A DNA stretch of 64,000 nt from Gallibacter intestinalis. GTDB taxonomy: Bacteria; Bacillota; Clostridia; Peptostreptococcales; Anaerovoracaceae. This document shows, in pieces, positions 8,664 through 16,268 of the stretch (its first letter is position 1; every line of letters starts with the position of its first letter). The DNA is taken from assembly GCF_014982745.1 (NCBI RefSeq), contig NZ_JADCKA010000004.1, positions 62,001-126,000 of the forward strand. Direction: 5' to 3'. The translations under genes and the position numbers were made by a program. The notes beneath the pieces were generated by a model, which was not told the origin of the DNA, did not search any database, and worked only from the letters and a program-made list of their open reading frames with translations.

Positions 8664-9890
8664 TTAGGCAAACAGCTGTCCCAAGCTTCCCAGGGAAGTT
8701 ACTCCCAGATATGCAGAAGCTATTACAACCACAATACCAAGTATCAGCAGCCATGCAGGATGCTTGTAATCTTCTCCCATAATGGACTTTTTCTTTGCCG
8801 CAATCAGGCACACACCCAAAGTTATAGGAAGGATCAGTCCGTTAAGAGCTCCTGCCAGTACCAACAGTGCTGCAGGCTGTCCCAAGAATGCCATTACAAT
8901 AGTACTAATAACTATGAATGCCACGATAAACTTGTTTTCGTTATCGGCAATCTTCTTGCTGAATGTCTTTAGGAATGATATTGATGTGTAAGCACAGCCT
9001 ATTATTGAAGTTATAGACGCTGCTAAAAGCACCAGTCCAAAGAATCTGTATCCCAGCTCGCCTGCTCCTATGCGGAAAGCATCAGCCGCAGGGTTTGATG
9101 GATCCAGAGTGTGAGCTGCGGAAGTCGCAGTTTCCACAACAACGCCCAGTATTGCCAGGAAGAGGAATACTCTGACGATGGCAGCTATACCCATTCCCAT
9201 CAGCGAACTCTTGTTAATCTCTCCCAGATTGTTTTCTCCAGTGATGCCTGCATCAATCAGTCTGTGAGCTCCGGCAAATGTGATGTATCCGCCTACTGTA
9301 CCGCCCAGCAGAGTGAGGATAGCAGGGAACATATCTCCCATGGCTGCAGTCGGCATTACCGTTTCCTTAAGAGCCATGCCTACTGGAGGTCTTACGATAA
9401 GGATAACCACAAAGATTACCACTATCATCAGTCCTCCCAGGACCTTTGTAACATTATCCATTGCGCTCATGGCATTTTTAATAAGGAATACCACAACAGC
9501 TATACCGCCTGCCAGGAAGTATCCTACCATTTCAGGCAGACCCAGCAGAGTATTAAAGCCAAGAGCTCCGCCTCCAACATTACCGATGTTAAATACAAGA
9601 CCGCCGGCAACTATCAGGAATGCCACCAGATATCCAAGTCCCGGAAGCACCTTGTTTGCCACGTCCTGTCCTCTCAGTCCGGACACGCAAAGCACTCTCC
9701 ATACATTGAGCTGTACAATTGCCGCCAGGATTACGGATATGAGAATTACAAAGCCGAAGCTCGCCTTCAGCTCTCCCGTAAACTGGCCGGTCTGAGTCAA
9801 AAAGCCCGGACCGATGGCAGATGTGGCCATCAGGAACGCCGCGCCTAGCAGCACGCCCGCGCTCTTTTTATTTTCTTTATTTTTTCCCAT
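8664..9890 (-). CDS. NRAMP-family transporter with non-canonical metal site
   Basis: The start chosen is the ATG at 9890 (408 aa), preceded by GAAAGGACGG; an upstream in-frame TTG at 9911 has no ribosome site. Eleven or so hydrophobic segments fill the protein. The first helix reads SAIGPGFLTQTGQFTGE where canonical NRAMP metal transporters have DPGN. The sixth-helix position reads GGYITFAGAHRLID instead of the MPH motif. Both metal-ligand motifs are therefore missing, so transport of Mn/Fe is doubtful and another substrate (for example Mg or an organic molecule) is possible. As first gene of the pxp/acc operon it probably imports something that pathway needs. B. subtilis YcsG is a related NRAMP-type protein beside pxp genes. 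Confidence 0.8.
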   Translation of the reverse strand: MGKNKENKKSAGVLLGAAFLMATSAIGPGFLTQTGQFTGELKASFGFVILISVILAAIVQLNVWRVLCVSGLRGQDVANKVLPGLGYLVAFLIVAGGLVFNIGNVGGGALGFNTLLGLPEMVGYFLAGGIAVVVFLIKNAMSAMDNVTKVLGGLMIVVIFVVILIVRPPVGMALKETVMPTAAMGDMFPAILTLLGGTVGGYITFAGAHRLIDAGITGENNLGEINKSSLMGMGIAAIVRVFLFLAILGVVVETATSAAHTLDPSNPAADAFRIGAGELGYRFFGLVLLAASITSIIGCAYTSISFLKTFSKKIADNENKFIVAFIVISTIVMAFLGQPAALLVLAGALNGLILPITLGVCLIAAKKKSIMGEDYKHPAWLLILGIVVVIASAYLGVTSLGSLGQLFA

Positions 9891-9927
9891 CTCTATAAAC
9901 CGTCCTTTCAATCTTCGTAATAGATAT

Positions 9928-9956
9928 ATTATACCCTAACGGGAAAGGTTGAGCAA
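9928..9956 (-). promoter_or_regulatory. Promoter of the NRAMP-pxp-acc operon
   Basis: On the minus strand TTGCTC (9951-9956) and a perfect TATAAT (9928-9933) are separated by 17 bp, about 37 bp before the start codon at 9890. Confidence 0.7.
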
Positions 9957-9995
9957 TGCGGCAGAGGGGGAAGGGGTGGTTTTTGTTGAGGTAAA

Positions 9996-10033
9996 TAAAA
10001 AGAAAGTCAAATACATAATCGACTCTCTTTTTA
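9996..10033 (-). terminator. Terminator after the tiny-peptide genes
   Basis: A 10-bp stem with one G-U pair (about 10000-10009 with 10021-10032) followed by a T-run on the minus strand, about 40 bp downstream of the 29-aa gene. Confidence 0.6.
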
Positions 10034-10071
10034 AATATCATTTTAAATCGAAAACAATTCGTAATCTGATT

Positions 10072-10161
10072 TTACTTATTATTTTTCCTGCTTCTGTAAA
10101 TTGCTCCCGTTACCGCTGTTGTTGTTGCAACTACAAATATAAGTATTAAATCTCTTATCAT
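10072..10161 (-). CDS. 29-aa membrane peptide
   Basis: A tiny gene encoding MIRDLILIFVVATTTAVTGA followed by IYRSRKNNK. One hydrophobic helix (about 4-20) is followed by a strongly basic tail, a layout that inserts with the tail in the cytoplasm. GGGAGAATGAA precedes the ATG, and a terminator follows. It is 29 bp downstream of a second tiny membrane-peptide gene and of the WYL regulator, all on the minus strand, so the three look like one transcript. No homologue recognised. Possible roles are a membrane-sensing partner, a toxin-like peptide or a transporter subunit. Confidence 0.6.
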   Translation of the reverse strand: MIRDLILIFVVATTTAVTGAIYRSRKNNK

Positions 10162-10190
10162 TTCATTCTCCCACTTACTCTTATATAAAT

Positions 10191-10289
10191 CTACGCCACT
10201 ATTACCTTATACAATACAAACAATAAACATATACAAATAACTATTTGCACAGCCAGTTTAAAGCCTGCAACTATTTTACTATCTTTCAT
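10191..10289 (-). CDS. 32-aa membrane peptide
   Basis: A tiny gene encoding MKDSKIVAGFKLAVQIVICI followed by CLLFVLYKVIVA: a short polar N-terminus and one long hydrophobic helix (about 8-31). AAAGGAG lies 7 nt before the ATG, an excellent spacing. It starts 18 bp after the stop of the WYL regulator gene and is followed by the 29-aa membrane peptide. The match of start, ribosome site, operon position and composition makes chance unlikely, but no family is recognised. Confidence 0.65.
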   Translation of the reverse strand: MKDSKIVAGFKLAVQIVICICLLFVLYKVIVA

Positions 10290-10307
10290 AACCATACTCC
10301 TTTAATG

Positions 10308-11309
10308 CTAATTATTACTATTCGTTAATCCATCAAAAATATCTTTTACATAGTCTCTATACGCATCCCTCACATCTGCCGGAGCTGCGATTTTTACCCC
10401 GGTCCCCAAGCCTGTGAGCCATCCGAAAAACTGCTGACTTACCGTCACGGGAACAGTCACTTTGATATAATCGTCATCTTCCTGTATCACAGTTATATCC
10501 CTTCCAAAACGGTCTATCATGACTCCCACAAGTCTGTTTTCGCAAATCAGACTTACATCTCGATCTTCACCGCCGTACATGCCGAAGGTCTTTTTCGCAA
10601 AAGCTGCCAGATTGAATTTCTCAAACTTTTCCTTTCCACTGCGTGGCTCATCAGCGATAACCTCAACATCTTTCATCTTATCCACGCGGTAATGATTAAG
10701 ATGGTCGCTGCTGTCGCTATAGGCAATCATATAATAGTTTTCATCATCCCAAGTCATCGCCCACGGACTTACCACATAATATTCGCCGTTTTTTCTTGGC
10801 ACCAGTTCCTTCTTTGTATTCCATTCCATGTAGTGGAATTTTATTTTTGTGTCGTTCATAAGGCCTTCCTGGATGCGATCCACATTGTAGTATATGGTCT
10901 CATTCCCCGTTTTAGGTCTGTCATATATAAATAGCTGCCTCTTAAGCTGTTTTGACTCGTGAACGCTAGCCAATGTTTCTATCTTTTTGATAAGCTCGTG
11001 GGATTTCTTAGCCGTTATAAACTTGGAAGATTGAACAGCATCCACCAAAAGCTTTAATTCCGGCAATTCAAAGTCTCTGGAAGCCAGATAATATCCCGGA
11101 TTTGCACCGCCATTTAATCTCATGATGTCAAATCCGAAAGCCTCCAGAGTCTCTATATCTCCATATATTGATTTTCTATCCCCAGAAAGTCCGTAACTTT
11201 CCAGCTTCTTTATAATATCCGCAGATGATAACGCATGCTCCTCGTCGCTGTATTCTAAAAGCATTTTCATAACATAAAGTGTCCTCAGATTAGTGTTTGA
11301 TACTGCCAT
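10308..11309 (-). CDS. WYL-domain transcriptional regulator
   Basis: 333 residues. An N-terminal winged helix-turn-helix (about 10-65, with the pattern LSGDRKSIYGDIETLEAFGF) precedes a WYL domain (about 130-215, SPWAMTWDDENYYMIAYS) and a C-terminal extension with the FFGWLTGLGTGVKI stretch. WYL proteins bind nucleic acids or nucleotides and often control defence and DNA-damage genes. AAGGAGG precedes the ATG. Two tiny membrane-peptide genes follow on the same transcript. It may regulate them, the adjacent HIRAN gene or its own operon. Confidence 0.85.
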   Translation of the reverse strand: MAVSNTNLRTLYVMKMLLEYSDEEHALSSADIIKKLESYGLSGDRKSIYGDIETLEAFGFDIMRLNGGANPGYYLASRDFELPELKLLVDAVQSSKFITAKKSHELIKKIETLASVHESKQLKRQLFIYDRPKTGNETIYYNVDRIQEGLMNDTKIKFHYMEWNTKKELVPRKNGEYYVVSPWAMTWDDENYYMIAYSDSSDHLNHYRVDKMKDVEVIADEPRSGKEKFEKFNLAAFAKKTFGMYGGEDRDVSLICENRLVGVMIDRFGRDITVIQEDDDYIKVTVPVTVSQQFFGWLTGLGTGVKIAAPADVRDAYRDYVKDIFDGLTNSNN

Positions 11310-11393
11310 TATTCCTCCTTATGTCTGTTTAAATAATGTCTATCTTTATTCATTATATATCATTCTAATTCAGTGCGCATCCGTCAGATTAAA

Positions 11394-11705
11394 TTAGATT
11401 TCCTTTCTGCCTTTATTAGTAAGACGGCATATTGCACCCTGAGGAAGCACATAAACAACTTCCGCCATTGCCTTCTTACCGATCTTATCATAAAGTCTAC
11501 CGGCGCTTATGCTTTCACCTTGCACAGTCCACGGGCTATTTGCCACATATCCGATACGGCCGAGAGCCTTTACCTTTACCTCGATAGCCTCCTTGTCATG
11601 CTCATTGTCCGGCTCCTTTATGAGCTTTACCTTGTCACCCTTTTCAAGGACGCTTGTTCCGTAATAGTGATTCATGCCTGCTATGGTTATATATATTTCT
11701 TTCAT
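11394..11705 (-). CDS. Stand-alone HIRAN-domain protein
   Basis: The ATG at 11705 (103 aa) is chosen because AAGGAG lies 9 nt upstream; an in-frame ATG at 11726 lacks a site. Nearly the whole protein is one HIRAN-like domain: YITIAGMNHYYG at the N-terminus, then LIKEPDNEHDKEAIEVKV (about 31-48) and GRIGYVANS. In larger proteins HIRAN domains recognise 3' DNA ends or damaged DNA. Here there is no helicase or nuclease partner in the same chain. It is encoded just upstream of the WYL regulator, same strand. Confidence 0.75.
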   Translation of the reverse strand: MKEIYITIAGMNHYYGTSVLEKGDKVKLIKEPDNEHDKEAIEVKVKALGRIGYVANSPWTVQGESISAGRLYDKIGKKAMAEVVYVLPQGAICRLTNKGRKEI

Positions 11706-11815
11706 TTCAAACAACTCCTTATCCATTTATATGTCTATTGCTTTTTTACAATACCTATTATGAGCTTATTTATGTCCTAAAATTTCCACAGTGGCGCAGA
11801 AACTAAATTTAGTCA

Positions 11816-11844
11816 TAAAAAAGACAGGGGCTTGGCCCTGCCTT
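11816..11844 (-). terminator. Terminator
   Basis: 9-bp GC-rich stem (11821-11829 with 11836-11844, one G-U pair) followed by a run of T on the minus strand, about 40 bp after the two-TM protein gene at 11887. Confidence 0.7.
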
Positions 11845-11886
11845 ACATTCATTTTCTAATCTACAAACTATAAAGTTGTAGTAGTC

Positions 11887-12117
11887 TTATACATTCAAGA
11901 TAATCTCTACTTTTGCTTTCTCCAGTATACCTTGCACGTCTGCGCCAATAAACCATACCAATATGGCCATCAAGATCTGCACTATACCCATCAATCGAAA
12001 GATTCCTGTATCTGTATCTGTTTCTGCGCCGCTACCGCCGTATACGACCATTATGATTCCAAGACCTAGCAGTAAGAAACATATTATTATATTAATCCAA
12101 TGAAGTGTTTTTTTCAT
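11887..12117 (-). CDS. Small two-TM membrane protein
   Basis: 76 residues with two hydrophobic helices (about 7-27 and 41-61), a short Gly/Asp/Thr-rich loop between them and an amphipathic C-terminus. GGAGG lies 6 nt before the ATG. It has its own downstream terminator. No family recognised. Confidence 0.6.
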   Translation of the reverse strand: MKKTLHWINIIICFLLLGLGIIMVVYGGSGAETDTDTGIFRLMGIVQILMAILVWFIGADVQGILEKAKVEIILNV

Positions 12118-12212
12118 TGAGCGCCTCCAAGTGATTGAATATCTCGCATAAATATTATGATACTTTGAAGAGAATTGCTATCTCATGTATGCATTGGAAG
12201 CACTCAATTTTA

Positions 12213-12779
12213 CTAAGCGTTGGATTTGAATGTAAATGCAGCGCTTATATAACAATCATCTTCCTCTTGACTTTCAATGCGATTATAAAATTCCATCTCA
12301 TCGGCGTTATCTACAAGGAATCGGAAGTCATGAACGGCGTCTCCTGCAATTTCAAATAGGACAGCGTACACTTCAATTGTTAGACTTCCAAAGGACTCTC
12401 TTTCCAAATATTTACCATTAAGCTCTTCAGCCAATGTCTTAGCTCTCATCTTAGCGGCTTTGACTATTTTCTGTTTTTCTTGGGAAAATACTGCCGGCTT
12501 TTTTTCTTCTTCGTTTAAGAATTCTACAAGTTGCTGCCTCATGAGCTCTTCCTCTTCTGTTAACTGAGAAAGATTTTCATCATCACCTAATTTATCCAGC
12601 ATATCGCACATTTTGTGTGCATACTCTGCTTGAAGCTGGCATTCTACGATCGGCGCAATCATTAAGTCTGCCAATAACGAAACTTTATCATACTCTTTTT
12701 GCATGCTAGGGGTCATATCCTCATACTGCATACCTTCCTGTAAGGCTTTTAATAATGCTTTTCTAATGTTTTTGTTCAT
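12213..12779 (-). CDS. Hypothetical soluble protein
   Basis: Starts at the ATG at 12779 (188 aa), preceded by GGAAGG; the 20 in-frame residues upstream have no ribosome site. Soluble, highly charged and mostly helical: an N-terminal basic helix, a Glu-rich stretch around residues 70-95 (EEEELMRQQLVEFLNEEEKK) and an acidic C-terminal third. No signal peptide, membrane segment or recognised motif. Monocistronic by its surroundings; role unknown. Confidence 0.55.
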   Translation of the reverse strand: MNKNIRKALLKALQEGMQYEDMTPSMQKEYDKVSLLADLMIAPIVECQLQAEYAHKMCDMLDKLGDDENLSQLTEEEELMRQQLVEFLNEEEKKPAVFSQEKQKIVKAAKMRAKTLAEELNGKYLERESFGSLTIEVYAVLFEIAGDAVHDFRFLVDNADEMEFYNRIESQEEDDCYISAAFTFKSNA

Positions 12780-12888
12780 AGTTGAACCTTCCTTTCTGTT
12801 TAAAAAATGGTTTACACTATATAAGTAATGAGAATGCAAAAATGTTGTATGTTTTTTGAAATTTTTTTGTTCTTTTTTGAGTACAATC

Positions 12889-12934
12889 TAAAAACAAAAG
12901 CAGCCTGCGACTAAGAATGTCACAGACTGCCTTT
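12889..12934 (-). terminator. Terminator of the lipoprotein gene
   Basis: Long imperfect stem (GGCAG..CTG.GAC with GTC.CAG..CTGC) ending in a T-rich run on the minus strand, directly after the stop codon at 12950. Confidence 0.7.
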
Positions 12935-12949
12935 GTGAGTACAACCGTG

Positions 12950-13591
12950 CTACCACGGTGTTACCCATATTTCGTAGTCATCTGTAGTTTTTCCGCTATA
13001 GATGTCCAACGAAAAAGGAGTTGTTCCTGTTTTTACATGATCTACAAATGTTGATTCTCCCCATGCTATGTTACCTTCTGCATCTTTAAACAGAACAGTT
13101 ACTGCAACGGTATCCATATCTGCACCATCGTTTACTATGTTTCCGGCTATAGTGCTTCCACCAAATTCATCCTTTGTCATTTTGTAATCCGTTGCTTTAA
13201 GTTGTGGTTTATCATATAAACTCCCGTCCACATAATCTTCAGTATTTGTTACCATCTCAAAATCAACCGATGATGGCTGCGCCGACACTTCCATGCCTAA
13301 GAAGCCATAGCCTATGGTATCTCCGGCAGCAATATATCCGAATACCTGGTCTTCTGTGTTAATAACATTTCCCTCTGCGTCCTTTGCAGTTATACGCAAT
13401 GTCGGAAATTCCACTGCATAATCTTCATTCGGATTGTGTATTTTTACTCCATAATACAGAAATCCATCTTCCACCATGTATCCGCTCTGCTGCACTTCTA
13501 AAGGCGCCTTACTTTCTTCAGTACCACCACATGCAGTTAATGTTACGGCAAGCATGCAAACTGCTAATATTGATATTAGTTTCTTTTTCAT
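12950..13591 (-). CDS. Secreted lipoprotein, beta-rich
   Basis: Starts at the ATG at 13591 (213 aa), behind GGAGGGGAG. A type II signal peptide with lipobox LTAC puts the lipidated Cys at residue 21, followed by GGTEES. The mature part alternates short polar and aromatic strands (VEDGFLYYGVKIHNPNEDYA; VTVLFKDAEGNIAWGES), suggesting two Ig-like beta domains of the kind found in Firmicutes lipoproteins. Anchored to the outer face of the membrane. No partner gene is adjacent, and the ligand is unknown. Confidence 0.7.
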   Translation of the reverse strand: MKKKLISILAVCMLAVTLTACGGTEESKAPLEVQQSGYMVEDGFLYYGVKIHNPNEDYAVEFPTLRITAKDAEGNVINTEDQVFGYIAAGDTIGYGFLGMEVSAQPSSVDFEMVTNTEDYVDGSLYDKPQLKATDYKMTKDEFGGSTIAGNIVNDGADMDTVAVTVLFKDAEGNIAWGESTFVDHVKTGTTPFSLDIYSGKTTDDYEIWVTPW

Positions 13592-13803
13592 AGTTTTTAT
13601 CTCCCCTCCACTTAAAATCGACTTATGTTTATTTGCTGCTTTTATTATTACATAGGTGATGTCCATAAATTTCCATAGTGATTACATAATTTTACTACAC
13701 ATTTAACCTCATCAATCAGTGTATCAGAATAATTTTCGGCAAATCTAAAGCAACATTTCAAATTTTAATTTCACAATAATTTATATTTGTATATTAAAAA
13801 TTG

Positions 13804-13832
13804 TTGATATTTAAGTGATTCTATGGTATGTT
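13804..13832 (+). promoter_or_regulatory. Promoter of the abiE pair
   Basis: TTGATA (13804-13809) and TATGTT (13827-13832) with a 17-bp spacer, 50 bp before the antitoxin start. Confidence 0.45.
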
Positions 13833-13882
13833 ATTTTCCGAACACAGTATCAATATTTTGTAGCTTTAAAATTGGTGGACAA

Positions 13883-14488
13883 ATGGATAAAAAGTATGTC
13901 ATAAAAAATATAATAAATAACAACGACGGTATTGCAAAAACCGCTGATTTTGTTGCTGAAGGGATTACCAATTATGATGTAGCCAATCTATGCAAAGAAG
14001 GTTATCTTGAGCGCATCAAACATGGCTATTACCATCTCGCCGAGCAGAAAGATATAAAGGAAGAACAGGTGCTTGCCACACTTCTTCCCGAAAGCATCGT
14101 ATGTGTGGAATCAGCGCTGTTTTATTACGGTTACAGTGATTTTTCACCTCGACAATGGTCAATTGCCGTTCCCCGTACCTTCTCACGGACAAGACTACAT
14201 ATCGATTCTCTGGCGACAAAGGTGTATTTTATACAACCTACATTGTTTGAAATTGGGAAAACAAGCGGGGATTTCAATGGGGTAGAGCTTGCTGTTTATG
14301 ATAGGGAACGCACCATATGCGATTGTTTTAAATACCGTACAAAACTAGATAACGAAATATTTAATAAAGCGCTCAATGCCTACGCTGCCGATAAAAAGAA
14401 GAACCTGAGCAATCTTTCCAGTTACGCAAAGAAGATGCGGGTTTATAAGAAACTGATGAATGTAATGGAGGTGCTGCTCAATGGCTGA
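13883..14488 (+). CDS. AbiEi-type antitoxin of a type IV toxin-antitoxin pair
   Basis: Starts at the ATG at 13883 (201 aa) behind GGTGGA. The N-terminal winged-helix region (about 1-60) has the AbiEi pattern ending CKEGYLERIKHGYYHL. It is followed by ALFYYGYSDFSPRQWSIAVP and the AVYDRERTICDCFKYR stretch (about 138-153) of the C-terminal domain. AbiEi represses its own promoter and neutralises the nucleotidyltransferase AbiEii. The next gene overlaps by 8 nt. It lies about 1 kb outside the left att repeat, so it belongs to the chromosome side rather than the guaA-linked element. Confidence 0.85.
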   Translation: MDKKYVIKNIINNNDGIAKTADFVAEGITNYDVANLCKEGYLERIKHGYYHLAEQKDIKEEQVLATLLPESIVCVESALFYYGYSDFSPRQWSIAVPRTFSRTRLHIDSLATKVYFIQPTLFEIGKTSGDFNGVELAVYDRERTICDCFKYRTKLDNEIFNKALNAYAADKKKNLSNLSSYAKKMRVYKKLMNVMEVLLNG

Positions 14489-15380
14489 TATTGCTGCTTC
14501 CGTGCTTGCACGGCTGAAAAACAAAGCTGCTGAAAGCGGCAGGAGTTATCAGCTCTGCTTGCAGCTTTTTTGTCAGGAAGAATTTCTCCGTCGTTTGGAA
14601 AAATCCAAATATGCTGAAAACCTCGTGTTAAAAGGCGGACTGTTTCTCTATACTCTGACTGACTTTGACAGCCGAGTGACGGTAGATGTAGATTTTTTGC
14701 TTCGACAAATACCGAATACACCGGAACAATTAAGACCCATTCTAGAAGAAATCATAACAGTTCCTACTGACAATGATTTTGTAACATTTGAAATCAAAAA
14801 TGTTGCTCCTATTGCCGTCGATAAAAAGTATGCGGGAATCAGCGCCTCTATTATTGGCCGAATCAAAAATACAAGAACACCATTCAGTATTGACTTTGGC
14901 GTAGGAGATGTCATTGTTCCGAAACCGGAAAAACGCCAAATACCAACACAGCTTCCAGAGTTTGAATCACCAATGATAAATACCTACTCTGTTGAAACTA
15001 CAGTTGCGGAAAAACTCGACGCTATTTTGAATCTGATGGAGTTTTCCAGCCGAATGAAGGATTACTACGATATTTATTATATTGCCAACAGGTTAGATTT
15101 TGATGGCGAAGTGCTTACTGAAGCTCTTAGAAAGACCTTTTTAAACCGTGAACACAGCTTCTCGCTGGAGCAATTCCAGAGAGTTATGAATTTTGCCGAT
15201 GATGCTGCTATGCAAAAGAAATGGAAAGCATTTGTCAGCAGGATCAATACCAAAACAGACGATTACGGTACCGTCCTGAAAACAATACGAAATTTTATTG
15301 AAAAACCGTTCGTGGCAGCAGTAGAAAATAAAATATTTACTAAGCATTGGTCTGCTGCCAACAGTACATGGGCATCTTAA
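14481..15380 (+). CDS. AbiEii-type nucleotidyltransferase toxin
   Basis: A 299-residue member of the nucleotidyltransferase AbiEii/AbiGii family. LVLKGGLFLY (about 49-58) supplies the first motif and TVDVDFLLRQ (about 68-77) the catalytic D-x-D. FSIDFGVGD (about 134-142) supplies a third acidic motif, and ETTVAEKLDAI with SRMKDYYDIY (about 171-198) the fourth. All motifs seem intact, so the toxin should be active. Family members modify tRNA by adding nucleotides and can block growth during phage infection. Overlap with the antitoxin gene indicates coupled translation. Confidence 0.85.
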   Translation: MADIAASVLARLKNKAAESGRSYQLCLQLFCQEEFLRRLEKSKYAENLVLKGGLFLYTLTDFDSRVTVDVDFLLRQIPNTPEQLRPILEEIITVPTDNDFVTFEIKNVAPIAVDKKYAGISASIIGRIKNTRTPFSIDFGVGDVIVPKPEKRQIPTQLPEFESPMINTYSVETTVAEKLDAILNLMEFSSRMKDYYDIYYIANRLDFDGEVLTEALRKTFLNREHSFSLEQFQRVMNFADDAAMQKKWKAFVSRINTKTDDYGTVLKTIRNFIEKPFVAAVENKIFTKHWSAANSTWAS

Positions 15381-15507
15381 TATAGCAGTAAAACACGTAA
15401 TCTAACTGATGATTCGTATGCTTATTTGCAAGAAAAGCCTAAACAATTTCCTTGTAGTATCGGTATATTTGTAAATATTACTGAATAAACTCCAAACTTT
15501 AACTCAC

Positions 15508-15539
15508 GAAAAGACCGTTGAAACTTCAACGGTCTTTCA
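15508..15539. terminator. Bidirectional terminator
   Basis: Perfect 13-bp stem (15510-15522 with 15525-15537, GACCGTTGAA and its complement) flanked by A and T runs; it ends 12 bp before the att repeat. Confidence 0.8.
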
Positions 15540-15550
15540 TGTTTATAGGC

Positions 15551-15575
15551 TATTCAAATTCTATCGTTCCAGGCG
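15551..15575 (+). repeat. Left attachment site (copy of the guaA 3' end)
   Basis: 25 bp identical but for one base (T at 15559, C at 47094) to 47086-47110, the last codons and stop of guaA. Read on the minus strand it still spells PGTIEFE and a stop. The same orientation at both places makes them direct repeats, as expected for attL and attR of a tyrosine-recombinase element. Confidence 0.8.
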
Positions 15576-15603
15576 AACTTTCGTTATTATAAAGCAATCA
15601 GCT

Positions 15604-15939
15604 TTAAAGATGGATCGTCCAATATCCTTTTCTCCGTGATCCTTCTCGTATAATTATACCATCTTCTGTTAATTTCCTCATCATTCTTTGGACCTTACTT
15701 CTTGATAAATCCAATCTTTCTCTAATCTCCGACTGCGTCAGTTCAGGATACTCTAAAAGCAGGTTACACAGCCTTTCTTCTAATTCTGTCAGTCTGTAAT
15801 TTTCAGCTTCATTTTTTGCCTCACTTTTAGCTTCATTTTCTGAGGCTGAAAAATTCAGATTTTTCAATGTAACAGTAAACTCCACCCGGTCAGAATAGAA
15901 CACGCCCCGAACAAGGGAACACATCCTCCGGTCATGCAT
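15604..15939 (-). pseudogene. C-terminal winged-helix fragment of a larger regulator
   Basis: 111 codons. The sequence FYSDRVEFTVTLKNLNF (about 14-30), then an Ala/Glu/Lys linker, then a winged helix (about 50-111: LTQSEIRERLDLSRSKVQRMMRKL) resembles the C-terminal end of AlbA_2/RecG-like ATP-binding regulators that are several hundred residues long. The expected N-terminal domains are missing, and a stop codon lies just upstream of the first ATG in this frame. Probably a remnant left at the end of the integrated element; whether the fragment is translated is unclear. Confidence 0.5.
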
Positions 15940-16211
15940 TTGACCTCATTGGAATCCCACCACTCCCAGGATCTCTGCGAGGCGCCCTCATTGGCTGCGA
16001 CGGCTCACGGCATTTTGTTCATACCGCTTCAACGCTCGGCCTGTGACTGGACGCAAGTATCATTATTGCTTCTGCTTTTCATGGCCTTCGGTGCGGATGC
16101 GCCGCACCGTCCGACTCAAAAGGTCGTGTGGCTTATCGGCTTCGCCGACGGCAGAAGGAAGGTAAAGGATGCGCTGTACTATTCGGTTTTCAAAGAACGG
16201 GCGGAGGCTAT
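15940..16211. other. Degenerate region without a supported gene
   Basis: Higher-GC DNA between the regulator fragment and the sigma-factor remnant. Open frames on both strands lack ribosome sites and recognisable domains. Probably eroded mobile-element sequence. Confidence 0.3.
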
Positions 16212-16256
16212 AGAGAAAGCCCCCTCACTTTCCATGCCGAAAAGTTGAGGGGGCTA
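16212..16256 (-). terminator. Terminator of the sigma-factor gene
   Basis: Perfect 10-bp stem AGCCCCCTCA (16218-16227) with its complement (16246-16255), followed on the minus strand by TTTCTC. It lies 13 bp after the end of the sigma-factor frame. Confidence 0.7.
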
Positions 16257-16268
16257 CAACCAAGTTTT

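Noticed and set aside
9949-10149. Plus-strand ORF of 66 codons
   Set aside because: It overlaps the operon promoter and the 29-aa minus-strand gene, has no ribosome site and an odd Cys/Tyr-rich end; the minus-strand peptide explains the open frame.
15934-16248. Plus-strand ORF of 104 codons
   Set aside because: No ribosome site, no recognisable domain, and it runs into the sigma-factor terminator hairpin.
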